Source of the DNA: Euclidia mi
Lineage: Eukaryota > Arthropoda > Insecta > Lepidoptera > Erebidae
Assembly (NCBI GenBank): GCA_944739405.2
Contig: OX123182.2
Location: 41,231,598 to 41,295,597 of the forward strand
Direction: 5' to 3'
Length of the DNA: 64,000 bases
A model generated the notes under the pieces. It was not told where the DNA came from and made no database searches. It saw only the letters and a list, made by a program, of their open reading frames with translations. A program made the position numbers and the translations under genes. The stretch's first letter is position 1, and the number at the start of each line of letters is the position of its first letter. Positions 35,158-48,600 of this stretch are shown here, piece after piece.

Positions 35158-36542
35158 GAATATTACACCACGGATGTATTTACAGTTATACAAATATGTA
35201 TACGAAAAGGCTTCACTCGAGACCTTGAATTGTCTTGCTATTTATTATGCACGTTGTTCAAGTGGAGCTCATCAAATATTATTGATTGAAATTCCTCATC
35301 GAAGTGCATAAATATCGTATAATACAAGGTCGTTCAGAACAAAGTATGCACGACATTCTACATTGTATGCTCACGAAAAGCAATTCGCAGAAAGGTTGTA
35401 CGTAAAGCCCACAGTGAAAGAGCGATGTGAACGCAAAGAACTAACGAAACTAGCCACTTTCGGTCATTGTTCCCATCTCGTTTGTCTTTGTGATTCTCAA
35501 CTCAGCTAACGTTTGTTTGGTACCGTCGTGGTAATAAGTAGCCGGTTATTATCCCTCTGCATTTTGTAATTAATCTTCTCAGCTAGCTTATCAGATAATT
35601 AATCCACGTCTTTTTGAGAATAATTCTTATGAAAGATATAATCAACTTCAGATTTCAGATGGGTGGGATTCAAGTTCGTCTATTATTTGTTATCTGATAT
35701 AAGGTATCTTCAGTAAAAGTCCGAACATTTAATGGATGGATTTGATAAAATATAAAACGCTTACACGAAATCGTACAATTAATTATATCCTAAAAGTCTG
35801 GCTCTTATTGTGTAATCTGACTTAGGTCAACAACAACTAAGTAGTTCTAATCGACATTGGTACTTAATAGAAGAAAGGCGACTCGCCCCGATGGGTTTAT
35901 CAGTCAATTGTGCCAATGAACATTGTAGCTACATAGGTATTAGTCACACACGAGTTGAACAAAACAAGAAAGTAATCAGGTAGGGGATGAGGAAATATTC
36001 CGTTTACTAATAAAAATGGTGAGGACAACGGCGCGTGTAATATGCAGATACGTCAGAAGGCCTTTGCCTGTGATCTGAGTCGGATCGTATTCTGAATCTA
36101 ACACCGATAGCGAGTGCAGAATGCGCCTCGTCGAGACTTGCGGTTCGCCTTGTGGTCGCCGGTCCCAGCTCGCCACTGACACCGAACCGTTTATTTACTA
36201 CACGATCAGTTATAGGAATGCCGCTTGAATTAAAAGTTTCCTAGTAGTTGTCGTAGACGACCTCAACATGGATTTCTGTTTATTTTGGCGACTACACGCT
36301 TTAGTCGCAGTTACGTATAACATGAATAAGTTTATAAATAAACATAGCTGTAATCGTAGTTTTACGATAAGTAAAATAACATTCGTCAAACAAATGAGGG
36401 CCTAGAATAGTTCAACGCTATGAGCTATTGCTGCGCAGAAAATAAATTCTAGTATGCTTGTCGTCTAAGCACGAAACAATGAACACTGAACATGATAGAT
36501 AGACATTTGACATATTTAACGATGCTATTTTGTTTGTTACAG

Positions 36543-36675
36543 CAACTCAAAGATGAGCTTGGCGAAGTGGTTGCAGAGCTGGAGGCTCTGGATGGGCAGG
36601 AGGAGTGTAAGCAAAACAGTAAAGCCAAGCAGATGAGTATAGGCAGAAAGAAGTTCAATATGGACCCTAAGAAAG
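36543..36675 (+). CDS. Cytohesin exon: coiled coil and Sec7 entry
   Basis: Starts after 'gtttgttacag' with QLKDELGEVV and ends KKFNMDPKKG at AAAG|GTAAAT (phase 1). Encodes the last heptads of the coiled coil that mediates partner binding, and the conserved GRKKFNMDPKKG lead-in to Sec7. Confidence 0.96.
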
Positions 36676-39600
36676 GTAAATAAAAACTGAAATACATACA
36701 TTTTAGAGAGAGCATGACGAACCCGTTTCACCAAGGGCCGTGATACCTGCTCTGTGTATCGCACAAAAAGTAGCAGAATAGCCTTTCGTTTCAAGTAATG
36801 GAATGGTGAAAGTCCGGTCGGTCGTAGGGAATTTCTTTATGTATATGAAGACATGTTGTATTTATTTATCTGTGATAAATCGGTCACATAATATCGGGAC
36901 CAGTTCTATTAAACTCCTGTTCGTGTGATGTACGAAGTTTAGAGAGCGTGGATTGAAAGTACGGCTTTCTGAAGAATTTCATACAATCTGACGACAAATT
37001 CCAACGGCGGCGGCAGCTAAACGGTTTCGTTTAAAAGCATTTTTTAATTACAGCTGTACATATCATCGTTCTGTTCTAAAAACATAGGCTCTTTGGAATA
37101 AAACGCAGACGAAAAATACTTTTAAATTGTAAGCATACTATAAAAGTTATTCAGATTCAGTTCTAGACGTTGTCGTAGAACACTTAACGGTCCAGACGCT
37201 TTATTGTGTTGGCAGAGGCATTTTATATGGTAGACATGCCTTATTATTTATTATTTATTGCCGTGTGGTTGACGGCATAGAATACAAGTGTCACCACCCC
37301 CTATCTTCCCGTCGGTGTCGTAAGAGGCGACTAAGGGATAACACGATGCAAATACCATCTTTGCGTAGAGACGGAAAACTCGACATCAAACCCTATACGA
37401 CTGCCTCGTTGGTCTCGCGGCATAAATGTGCGCGTGGGATCGGGAGGTCCCGGGTTCGATTCCTGGGTCGGGCAGTGTTATTGGGTTTTTCTGTCACGAA
37501 ATTCTCAGTAGCAGCACGGAGTCTGGAAATGTGCCCGGTACGGCAATAGGCTCGCACCCTATTACGTGGGACTAAAGTATATCTGGCGAAAAGTGGGTGT
37601 AGAAATACACCTCTGCCTACCCCTTCGGGGATAAAAGGCGTGACGATATGTATGTATGTGTATGTACATGCCTTATGTATTTTGGCTTACCATCAAGGTT
37701 TCGATACAGTTTATGCCGAGCACTTATATTCAAGGGAGTTTATTTAGTATTATTAGGCATATGAGATTAATATTTGTGCGACGCAGTTGCAACATTATCG
37801 ATCCAATTAATTATTTCTTATGTGAATCATAAAACAGTGGTATAAAGAAGTAGAATTCTCAGTACAATGGTATTCGAAGTGGCAGGTGCATCGTTCCCAC
37901 GGCCGGTCGAACGACATATTCTGCAAATTGTTCTATTCCTGCGACTTACACCTGCCCAACGGACTTGGATGTTTTATATCGTGACATCGTAAATTAGACA
38001 AAAGTGCGGCGACATTTTAAATAACTTTAATTGTCTCTTATTACGTCTAGTAACTTGCTTGCCGACAGTTCCGTTTCTAAAGTTATTCGAATATTTTTTA
38101 AATTAATAACAGAAGAAGAATATTTACCTAATAAACATTATAAATCAGTGTACCTATAATTTCGATCACTCAACTGGATAATAACATTTTCATTGCATAT
38201 TGCTTGTGACCTGAAACGGAATACGGCCACTTCGCGACAGCACCCCTTCTCTGACGTCATCGACTACCCTGACGTCATCGAACACTATCGATATCTATTT
38301 TAAAGTCTTTAACACGCGATATGTTACACATAGCTAAGTTTATTTCTTCAATTGGTTTTATACATTGAAGTATAATATTACAAAAAGACACTAGACCTTG
38401 ATTTAGCATGCAATTATTACAAGGTGAACGTATGTTTAGAAACCAGATTTAAAACAAGATCCTTTTAAAACTCACATGTTTCACGTCACTTTCGAATTTT
38501 CTCATTCCCCACGCCAAATCTTTCTTGAATAAAAATGTAGAGCTACTGCTCTACATTTTTATTCAAGAAAGATAAAATAATACTTTATTTAATGCGTATT
38601 GATGTGACGCCTCAATACGTTTACGTGATACAGAAACATTTTATAAATCACTAGAAGACGCCAGCAGCTACGCCTGCATTTTTTTTAAATTTACTCGTTT
38701 TGGCCGATCCCGTGGGAATTTCGGGAAATCCCTTCTTAGTGCACCCCTACGGTCCCCAAGGAACATACATGCCAAATTTCAGCTTCCTGCGCCCAATAGT
38801 TTCGGCTGTAGCGTGTCTGTCAGTCAGTCAGTAACGCAAGAATTTTATATATTAAGATTATATTATGCTATTACCTTAGATGCAATCGCTAACCGTAATC
38901 TCCATCCTGTAATTATCTTCAATACGTGGACTTGAAATAGGTTAGTTTTCTGCAAGTAACGGTACAAATTATACTGGATCAAGTATGCTTTTGCTATGCT
39001 CATAAATCATCCACCCGCATTAGTGTACTCTTTCATTATTCCATTTAGAATATTTACTCAAAAATGGTTCGTAATCCAATATAGCTTATAGAATTTCTTC
39101 TCATTAAGGTTTACAATGCGAAAATGTTTTCCCTTTTTCGTGGTTTGGCACCCGGTTTGCCGGAGTTAATTAGGTCATGTTGACAGTAACAACTAGCTCG
39201 GCGAGAAGCTGCACAAATACAAGGTACCGGGTCTTCTGAATACATGCTCCAAGCGCGACTGACGCTCAAGCACTCCTATACTTGAGAGGAAACTTTACAT
39301 GTAGTCGGATACGGCTAGTGTTTCAACGACTTCCTAATGACGTCTTTTAAAGAATAGAACTTATATTTGTATGTGAAATGAATACACGTTTGAATAAAAA
39401 GGAACAATTACCTATGATTTGTCTGCCATATTATTGCTCTATCTGGCAAAATTTAAAGGAGAGTTTTATGTAGGTTGTACTAAGGTTTCAGCTACAAATT
39501 TTTATTCAGTAGGTTTGATACCTTTATCAGGTCATGTTTTAATTTTATGCCATAATGGCTCTTGGAAAATGGCGATTAAATCAATATTTTGCGCTTTGTT

Positions 39601-42600
39601 GTATTGTCGTAATCATCGCGGTATCGAGGTAACCTCAATAACTACGTAATTATAAATAGTTAATACATCACACTTAAAGGATATAGTAGAATTAATACTA
39701 AAGTTTCAAAACAATCAATGATTGGAAATCACAAACAATAAATCAAAAGCCTGAGCCAAACATATAAATTAGAGTATAGCAGGCGCCCAATTTGTTTTTC
39801 TGGCCAGACTGCTCGACTCCTATTCAGGTAGTATTTAGGTCAATAATGATAGTGATTTATTCAGGCACTAAGCGTGTTTTCTTTTTTTTTTCAAGTCCAA
39901 ATCCTTCCGTCCATTGTGTGAGTTGCAGTATTAAACAAGATATAAATAATTTAATTGTAATTTGTGAGCGGCTTTACGCGGCAGCATAATTTTTAAGTTG
40001 TAAGCCGGCTTCTGTAGAGAAGCCGAGGATTAGTCGAGGTGGATTATAGCAGCGACATAACGGCAAAAGGGTATAGGTATGCCTCTTGTGTAATAATAAA
40101 TACCTTTCTGGTTATAAAATCATTAGATTTTATCCTTGATATAACGAATGGTAGACAGTGAACAATTATAGGCCGATCAATAGGTGTCACAAGTACCTAG
40201 TCATCATCGATTAAAACGGACGACTGAATGCGGAATCCCATTGCAGTATTTATTGGAGTATCAGTTGCACCAGAATATATTGAGTAATATTACCCAATAT
40301 TAAAGCTACCAACAACCCGTAACTAAGTGTTATTAGATTTTTTTGTAATGCTAGCGTTACGTAGCGAAGCAACATTTGTGAAACTGACAAGCGTTGAAGA
40401 GTTTTTTAATGATTCAATCTAGATACAGTTTTTAAAATATTAAGTAGAACATACAGTGACTATAGACAATAAATAGGGATTAGCAAGTAGTGCATAAAAG
40501 ATATGCATCACCTTTAGTCAAAATTATTTTTATATTGATGAGAAATAATAGTGATGCGTCGTTGAGAACAATAAGAAATAACCATAAAACGAAGAATGGT
40601 GTTGACAAGACGATATTAAATAATGGTGTCAACGTGAAGCAACATGTCATACGTGATTGTCCTCAGTTATATTGCATAACTCGAGCCTTATTTTATGCCA
40701 GCATTATGCGCATGCATGCATAATTCAAATTACGTAAATGCGATTCCTACGGTTTCCTTCCCCCGGGAAATTCACGTTCCTTCATTGTTTTGACCGCTTA
40801 GGTTTTTCATTTCGCCCCGTATATAGTTTCCTTCGTATAATCATTAAACATGCAGGGGAAACGGAACATTAGCCTTCTGTAAACTAAACGTCGTGACTGA
40901 CGTCCCACATGTGTTTACATTACCATTAATCATGTTGCTTATCTCCATTATTACCTGCTGTCTTGGTACTTCGTACATGTAGGTACCTATTGCCTGTATC
41001 AATTTGCCTATCAAAGTCGTTAGCTATTTTTTACTATTTACGCCTCAAGGCTAAAGTGATGGATCTTATAAAAATCAACACACAAAATGGTGCTGATAAT
41101 TGATGAGAAATTGCGGCCCTATTTTTCGCAACTCACGTTGCGCTATCCTTTAGCAGCCAGCACATTTATCAAAACATCAAGTATGTTATCTTCTATACAT
41201 GAATTTATTTATACCCAAATCTTATAAAAGGTTCTTCTAAAATAAAATGCTCAAATCATATTTTATATTTTGAAAGATGGCGTCGCTATCTTTTAACAAG
41301 CTTGTTATTGTTGCAAACGTTACGATATTGCTCCGTTTCTCTCGCTCTCTTAGCACCAACGATCCGTCATGCAGCTATCAGCAATTTTGCATGCCGCGCG
41401 ATGGGAGCCGCACTTGACATCCAGATTTATAAAACTTTAAGTGCACACTCAGTATCCCTCGTATACGATACGAAAGATAGATCGCACGTATTTATCTTTA
41501 CAGTAACTTCTACTTGCAGATAAATATTTTTTTCTGAATAATTTTAAAGTGACTCCATTTAATTAGATTTGACTTTAACTTAACCCGTCTGATTCGGGAA
41601 ATTTACCGGAAACGTCAAGTTCTTTACGAAAATAACAACGATGTTTTTGCGAGAAACTTTTGGGTTCATTCACAAGTGATGTCTGAAACTGACGACCCAC
41701 GCAGATTACCCTTATTCAAGTTACAGCTCTGTGTGGGGGCGGATGACGTCATGAAAAGACGCAGTCGATTAGTATTTTGTACGCATTTTCACTGGATTTT
41801 ACAATGACGTCATGTATTTGTATTGTGTGTAATGTTCTACGTGTACCGGAACTAATGCTGGCTTATCAAAGCGCCAAAAAGGCATGATTTGTTATCAAAT
41901 TTGGTTTATTAGGGGTAGATAACAATCATGTATTGTCCTTGTCATCCTATTACACATCATCTGTCGAAGTCTGCTGTTTTAATCTACCAGGCTTATTGCA
42001 AACTATTCAAAATATATTTTCTTGGTGAACTGCGACCTAGAACTAGCAAAATCGCAGAATTGAAACACTAATTATTGTGCCTTTTGCTCGACGCAGGCCT
42101 TTTTGCCTTATCTGTTTTAGTAGCTATCTAGACGTTACATAAATATATATTTTATTATTTTTTTTTTTTGAAAAATGGATGTTGGCCGATTCTCATAGAT
42201 ACCGGATAAGCACAAAAAATTTCATCAAAATCGGTCAAGCCGTTTCGGAGGAGTATGGGAACGAAAACTGTGACACGAGAATTTTATATATAAGATTTGG
42301 CATTTTATATTATTTATGCCATATAGAATGAAATGTGTGTGAGATTAATATTTCTGTTTGTTACTTATATATTCCTTCTGCTCAATCGTGAATGCCTATA
42401 TTTATTTCCGAGCAATAATACGTTCGCATTTTCTTTACTGAAGCTCATTAACTTTATGTGCCGTAGCTAGGTCAATAGCAACATTGTAGATAAATACGTT
42501 GTGGTATAAAATCCATTTTTATTCGTCTGGAAATTTATACAGCCATTTCAACTTCTTCTGTACGAATGCCCTAGCTTTGTATTGAGAGGTCGCTACGTAG

Positions 42601-45600
42601 CATTCGTATACTTGGCATTGTTCGAATGGAACTTACATTCCATTGCTCCTACGACTGCAGCTCTAAATGGGTGCAGGCACGGTCACCGCTTTCACGACAG
42701 TATGCATATCACAACTGAGAACTACATGTCTGAACTTTCAGACGTTACCTACGCACATTTTAGAATGTATTCTCTTTAATGTGTAATTTATATTCTACAA
42801 ATGGAGGACATTTCGATACTTATATAGAATGCGGAAGGAAATTCGTACGTTGCGTATATTCTCTTCTAGATATAACTTCGAACCTCACGTTTTATGTATA
42901 TCTGCTACAAAGACGCGCCCACTCAAGGCTCTTCGATTGTGTACACGTTATACAAAGTCGTTTACGATCGGCAATCGTAAACTAAAGCAGATACACGACT
43001 CCGTCAGACGAGCTGTTATGTTTTTCCTTTCACAACCTGTACCATTCGGTCTTGGAGATTCCATTACAGACATATGTATTTGTCATTCTTGTATAAAGCT
43101 TCGTACAATTTCTTAAAATATAATGTTGTAAAAGATCAGACTCTAATGAAGCAATGTCGACTGGCTTTCGCCATTGTGTACCAGCTTTTCACTTTCCGTA
43201 TGCAACAAACGCGTGGACAGAATTTGTATTCTGTAATAGCCTTGGTTTTCCATCTTCTCTTTTTTAAAACGTGCTGTTTATAAAATCTGCGTCTAGAATA
43301 GCATGCTAACATTATTTTCTTTAACTCTCTTAACTTGGTTTGTTCTTTACAGGCATCGAATATTTATACGAAAACGGCCTACTACAGAGAACGCCAGAAG
43401 ATGTAGCACAATTTCTTCACAAAGGTGAAGGTTTAAGTAAGACGGCGATCGGAGACTACCTTGGCGAACGTTCAGAATTCAACGAGGCGGTACTCAAAGC
43501 TTTCGTCGAATTACACGACTTCACGGACCTAATACTAGTTCAGGCGCTTAGGTAAGTTGTTCCACATCCGAATCCACTCGCTGAAACATTATATGCGCCA
43601 GTCACAGTGCACATGAAAATCTTCTTTCATCGATGCATTTTATTAATGCAGTGATCTCAATAAGAGCCGAAAGGGTTTAGCTTTAGAACTTGCAAAGCAA
43701 ATAGCTTAACCGGTATTTGATAAAAAGTAGGTACATATTAAGCAGGTATGACCTTTCTTTTTAGATTGCCTAATGAATATTTAAGAGCAGCTTTTCGACT
43801 CAATCCAGTTCCCTTAACATTGCAATTGTGTTTCGTGCGAAGTGAATTTAGAATTGAAACAAAAGATCCAAACTGGAGCAGGAAGTTAGAGCTTCTTACG
43901 AACACTCTCTAATATTTACGATAATGTCACATGAGTAAATAAACCGAACAGAGAGACAGCTTCTTAAGAGTTTTTAAATTTGTTACCTATTTTGGAAGGG
44001 TTGTCACAATAGGTCAAGACAAATCGCTTGTTCGGTATACGACAGATTCTGAATAGGACAGATTCGTGATTCGGCAGATTCCCAACTCGACAGATTTGTG
44101 GATTGGGCAGATCCTTGGACTCGACGGATTCGCTATACGGCAGAAGTACCAACTGTACTTCTGCCGTATAGCGAATCCGTCGAATTTTAATAAAATAGGG
44201 TGCATAGGGTTCCCACCAAGAAGGGGTGCATAGGGTTCCCACCAAGAACTTAGGGTCCCAAGCCAACCTCACCTGCAAGTGGTGCACCTGCCGATCAACG
44301 GACGAGGCTCTGGCAAACAAAATATCCCGATAAACGGCAATAGGCTCGCCACCTATTACGTGGGATCAAAACACTGGCGAAAAGTGGGCGTTTAATATGC
44401 CTCTGCCTACCCCTTCGGGGAAACAGGCGTGAGTCTATGTATGTATGTATGTATGTACGTTAAATAAAATAGCGAGTGGAACCAAAAAAGGCATGCACCT
44501 GAAACTTTTAAAAGCACGGAATAAAAATATACATTTGTTACCAAGGACACGACGTGACGACGTGAATTATTTGACATTCCCAACGATACCACTAATAGCA
44601 TTAGTGATGAATATTTTTCTGGCAATATGATCTATTTTGCGAATACCTAAACATAGGAATCTCCTTTAGCTATTATGTGCCACTAGTTTTTCCACGGGGA
44701 TAGGTACCTAAAATAAGTTTTAAGAGAAATAATGTAAAACAAATAAACATCTACAAAACAAATGACTATAAAGTGATCAAACATCGATAGGGCTTACAAA
44801 AAACAGGTGCATGCGATTTTCGACCTTATTGACAATTTCATGACAGACTTTTTTTGGAATTTTCTTGCTTTCTGACATTGATACGTTACTAAAATTATAA
44901 ATTCTGAGTTACGTCAATAAGGTCGAAAATCGCATGCACCGGTTTTTTGTAAGCCCTATCGATGGCTGATCACTTTCTGATAGTCATTGGTTTTGTAAAC
45001 GTTAATTGCTTTTACACAATTTCACAACTAATGAGTTCATGAGGATCCCCTAGGGGAACGGGCTAGGAGATCCTGGACAACATGCAAACATGTTAATTAT
45101 TTCGTTGCCAACATTGACAATATTTATTTCAAGATCAAAATATTCGCCATACTTTTTCTCGAGCAATTCAACAAATGCGATAAAATTATCAGGAGGTATA
45201 ATTAAAAAAAAAACCCAATTGTACGTTACCATCGTTAAAATCTTTATAATGATTGAATTATTTCATCTAGTATTATTCATACACACAGTACAATAAACAA
45301 CCATTATTAATAATAAAATAACACGTTTTACATTAAAACTTGCAACGTACAAAACAAACAACGTGCGTCGTAATAACCCTGCGATTGTCAACTGCCTGTG
45401 CGTACGTAAACCGGTTTTTTCCAGTCTCGCCGCGTACACGACAAGCGGCCAGTGGTCACGCAGACATGCGCCGCGTGCTCGTAGTAGTGCAACCGATTCG
45501 CGCTGTTGTATGAAGCTGTGTCTCTGTTCCGTTTATCTACTCATGTGATAATGTTTAGGTCTGTTCAGTAGTTCCTAGTATCTGTAAAGACAAATAATAA

Positions 45601-48600
45601 GATTACCGGTATGCTATTCTTGGAAAGTAAATGTTTAGTTTTATATCTATTTATATTACAAGCGAGCAAACAAACTCGACTCAAAACCTTATTTCGAAAA
45701 TATGTATTTTACGCTTTGTAAACATGATATTGAAATAATTGTTACTATCGCTTTGAATAACGAATACAGGTTATCTTGAGAAAGGTAGCTAGGTATATCT
45801 GTAAACAAATTGAGACTGTGTTCTCAATTTCCGAAGTATTGTTTGTGATGAGCCGTTGTTTCGTTGTTTGAATACTAATTATAGGAAGTGTTTACTTGAC
45901 AACGTATCTGAATCACAATGTGCAGATATTTTGCAAACAGTCCCAAGCTACTTTCGTCAAATAGTATAAATATAACCCAATTATACAATGTATGTACCAA
46001 TTCTTCTTTAGTCGACATTCAAAAGTATTTTGTTTGGCAGGTAAATGTCGGACATTCGCAATAAGGTCATTGAACCGGTCTTTCACTGATTTGTAGAAAA
46101 AATACTCTTTTCTATAGATCTGAGAGATAGAATAGAAAGTCTAGACCGCGGCCTCCTAATGAACTAGTGGAACTTGAAGATGAATGGTCCGATACTTAGC
46201 GTTTGTTTTGCTATTACAGACAATTCTTATGGAGTTTCCGTCTACCGGGCGAGGCTCAGAAGATCGATCGGATGATGGAGTGTTTCGCTCAGAGATACTG
46301 TCAACTGAACCCGGACATCTTCACGAACGCGGACACGTGCTACGTACTAAGTTTTGCGATAATTATGTTGAACACGTCGCTGCACAACCCCAGTGTGAAA
46401 GACAAGCCGTCGCCGGAACAGTTTGTCGCTATGAACCGAGGGATCAACAACGGGGGCGATTTACCGCAGGAGCTACTTTTAGTAAGTTACCGCTCTATAT
46501 ATCTTTTATATACGTTAACAGAAAATATTTTTACTCCCTGTTTACTTGGGAGCGTTGTTCCTGTATAAAGTGGCGCATATCTGTGATTTATTGCGACAGG
46601 GAGCTCCGTAGTTCGTACTGCAGTGATTCCAAAACCTACTTCGCATCCTCGTGTGTAGAGCGAGTATCTCCTTTAAAATGTATGGCTATTCGCATATTAT
46701 ATTTCTTAATTTACGAACTGTTTCTTGTTACATTTTCTTCGCCGAAATGAATAAAAAGGAGTCTTTCAATTGAGCTAAGTCTAACCTTGCAGCTATACAT
46801 TACGTCTAGAGGAGCCTGCTCTTACAAAACGTGCGTTGTATCTCCGCCGCCTACGTTTTATGCTTTGACGTCATGATTACGTCATTGGTGTAGAATTAGC
46901 GTGATCGTGGTAGACTATAAAAGGAACAAACCAGGACAATAGCTATGACATTTTATATCATTAACATTCAAACAGTTGCTTTATGAGGTAAATAAATTTT
47001 AACTTTTGCTAAACATTATCTGTGAGTAGGCATATAATTTTCCCATTTATATGTGTAAAACGTTTCGTTACTAAAATAGTAACTATGACAGTGTAGAACT
47101 GTAGGTACTTAGCATTTCAACTCTGTGTGAATTAATTTCAAAACCGTTTGTGAGCGCATGCCTGTGCGTGTGATCCTAATGACAAAGATCAATTTGCATT
47201 CAACGGCAATTATTGACTTTGTTAACTAACTTGCCGCCACGCGCCATTGCAATTGGATAAACCTATACATAAACCTATATTAAGACGTAGGCAGGTACGT
47301 GTGTTTCAGTTTAATCATCTACGTGCTACACAGCCTTCCGAATTTTCGTCACAATAGCTTTATAAGTCAATAGGAGGATTGGGCCAAACTATCCCACGCA
47401 GGCCAAAAGATTTAGTATTTATATGTATATAAGGTTTCATGTCGAGTTTTCCGTTTCTTCCCCAAGTCTCATATGAAGTGAAATAGGGTCGTGTAATTTT
47501 GTATTCTTAGGGCTCCTACGCACTATGTGGTTAGCCTGTTAGACTGACTACAATCAAATATTTGTACGAGAACGTAGTTTTTATTCGCACTGCGATGCCT
47601 CTTCCGGTCCCCTACCGGCAACCTTAATCCGTTACCTCACAGACAGGTGATATAATTTATGTTTTAAAAACTAAAGTCCCTCGGTTGCAATTTTTGCATT
47701 TGCCGTCGGTGTACGAAACATAAGGCAATTTCTACTACATAAAGGGTTAACCGCAAGGCGCTATCCGATGTGGCACAAATCCGGGTGAGCTCGGCCGGAG
47801 AGCATCACTAGGTAAAGTCAATATTTAGGTCATCGGCACGCCACTGATGCTAAAATAGCCGATTTACATGCGAGGTCAATGTCGCGTGTGTTATGCTCAT
47901 GTGTTTTAGTTTATTTTAAAATAAGGTACCCGCCCACTACGACTATAAAAGCCGTTTTTATTTAAATATGACCTTTTATCATTGTGTCTATCATACACAA
48001 TGTATGTTTTGCCAAATGTTAATGCCTTGCCGGCTTAGTACCTTTTATGGATAGTTTTTTCAGGGTTACAAGAATAGTCTATTCTTAATATTTTTTTCAT
48101 TGTTGCATAGAAAATCTAGATGTAGGTATTAAATCTAGTATCAGATATGTTACAGGGTTAAATAGAGTCCTTCCATCATTATATCTAACAAGAACATATT
48201 CTGATAACTTTATACGTTTCCTCAACGTCTTTCAGGTTTATTTACTAAGTTAACGATAGTGTATTTCCCTAGCAACACAGTTCTTAAGCCTGTAATACAT
48301 GTTGGCCGAGCGTCGCCGAGTGAACGCCAATACCAACGTATAGACAGTATATTTGCATTGTCTTGTCATCGCTCGGTGTCGCTCGCCTAGTTAGCCGAGT
48401 AAAGTCAACGCCAACGTGTATAGATCTCATTTGGCGTAGCTTGTCACAACTTGCGGTCGCTCGCGACCACTTGCCTCACTTCGGAGCAGTGTTATCATAA
48501 AAATTTGGGTTGCCGTATATGACATTCTGATTTGCCGTATTTTGGGGAAAATAATACTAAAATGCCGTATATAATTTAAATTTTTTTATTCCTCATTTGT

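Noticed and set aside
42582..43283. Cluster of overlapping + strand frames just before a cytohesin exon
   Set aside because: Several phases are open at once, none has a domain or matching splice sites.
45050..45232. 60-codon minus-strand frame with a plausible-looking globular sequence
   Set aside because: No motif, no splice support, and overlapping frames on the other strand; possibly an old transposon scrap but not supportable.
46184..46750. 188-codon frame over a cytohesin exon
   Set aside because: It is a different reading frame of the Sec7 exon; the in-phase cytohesin reading is certain.
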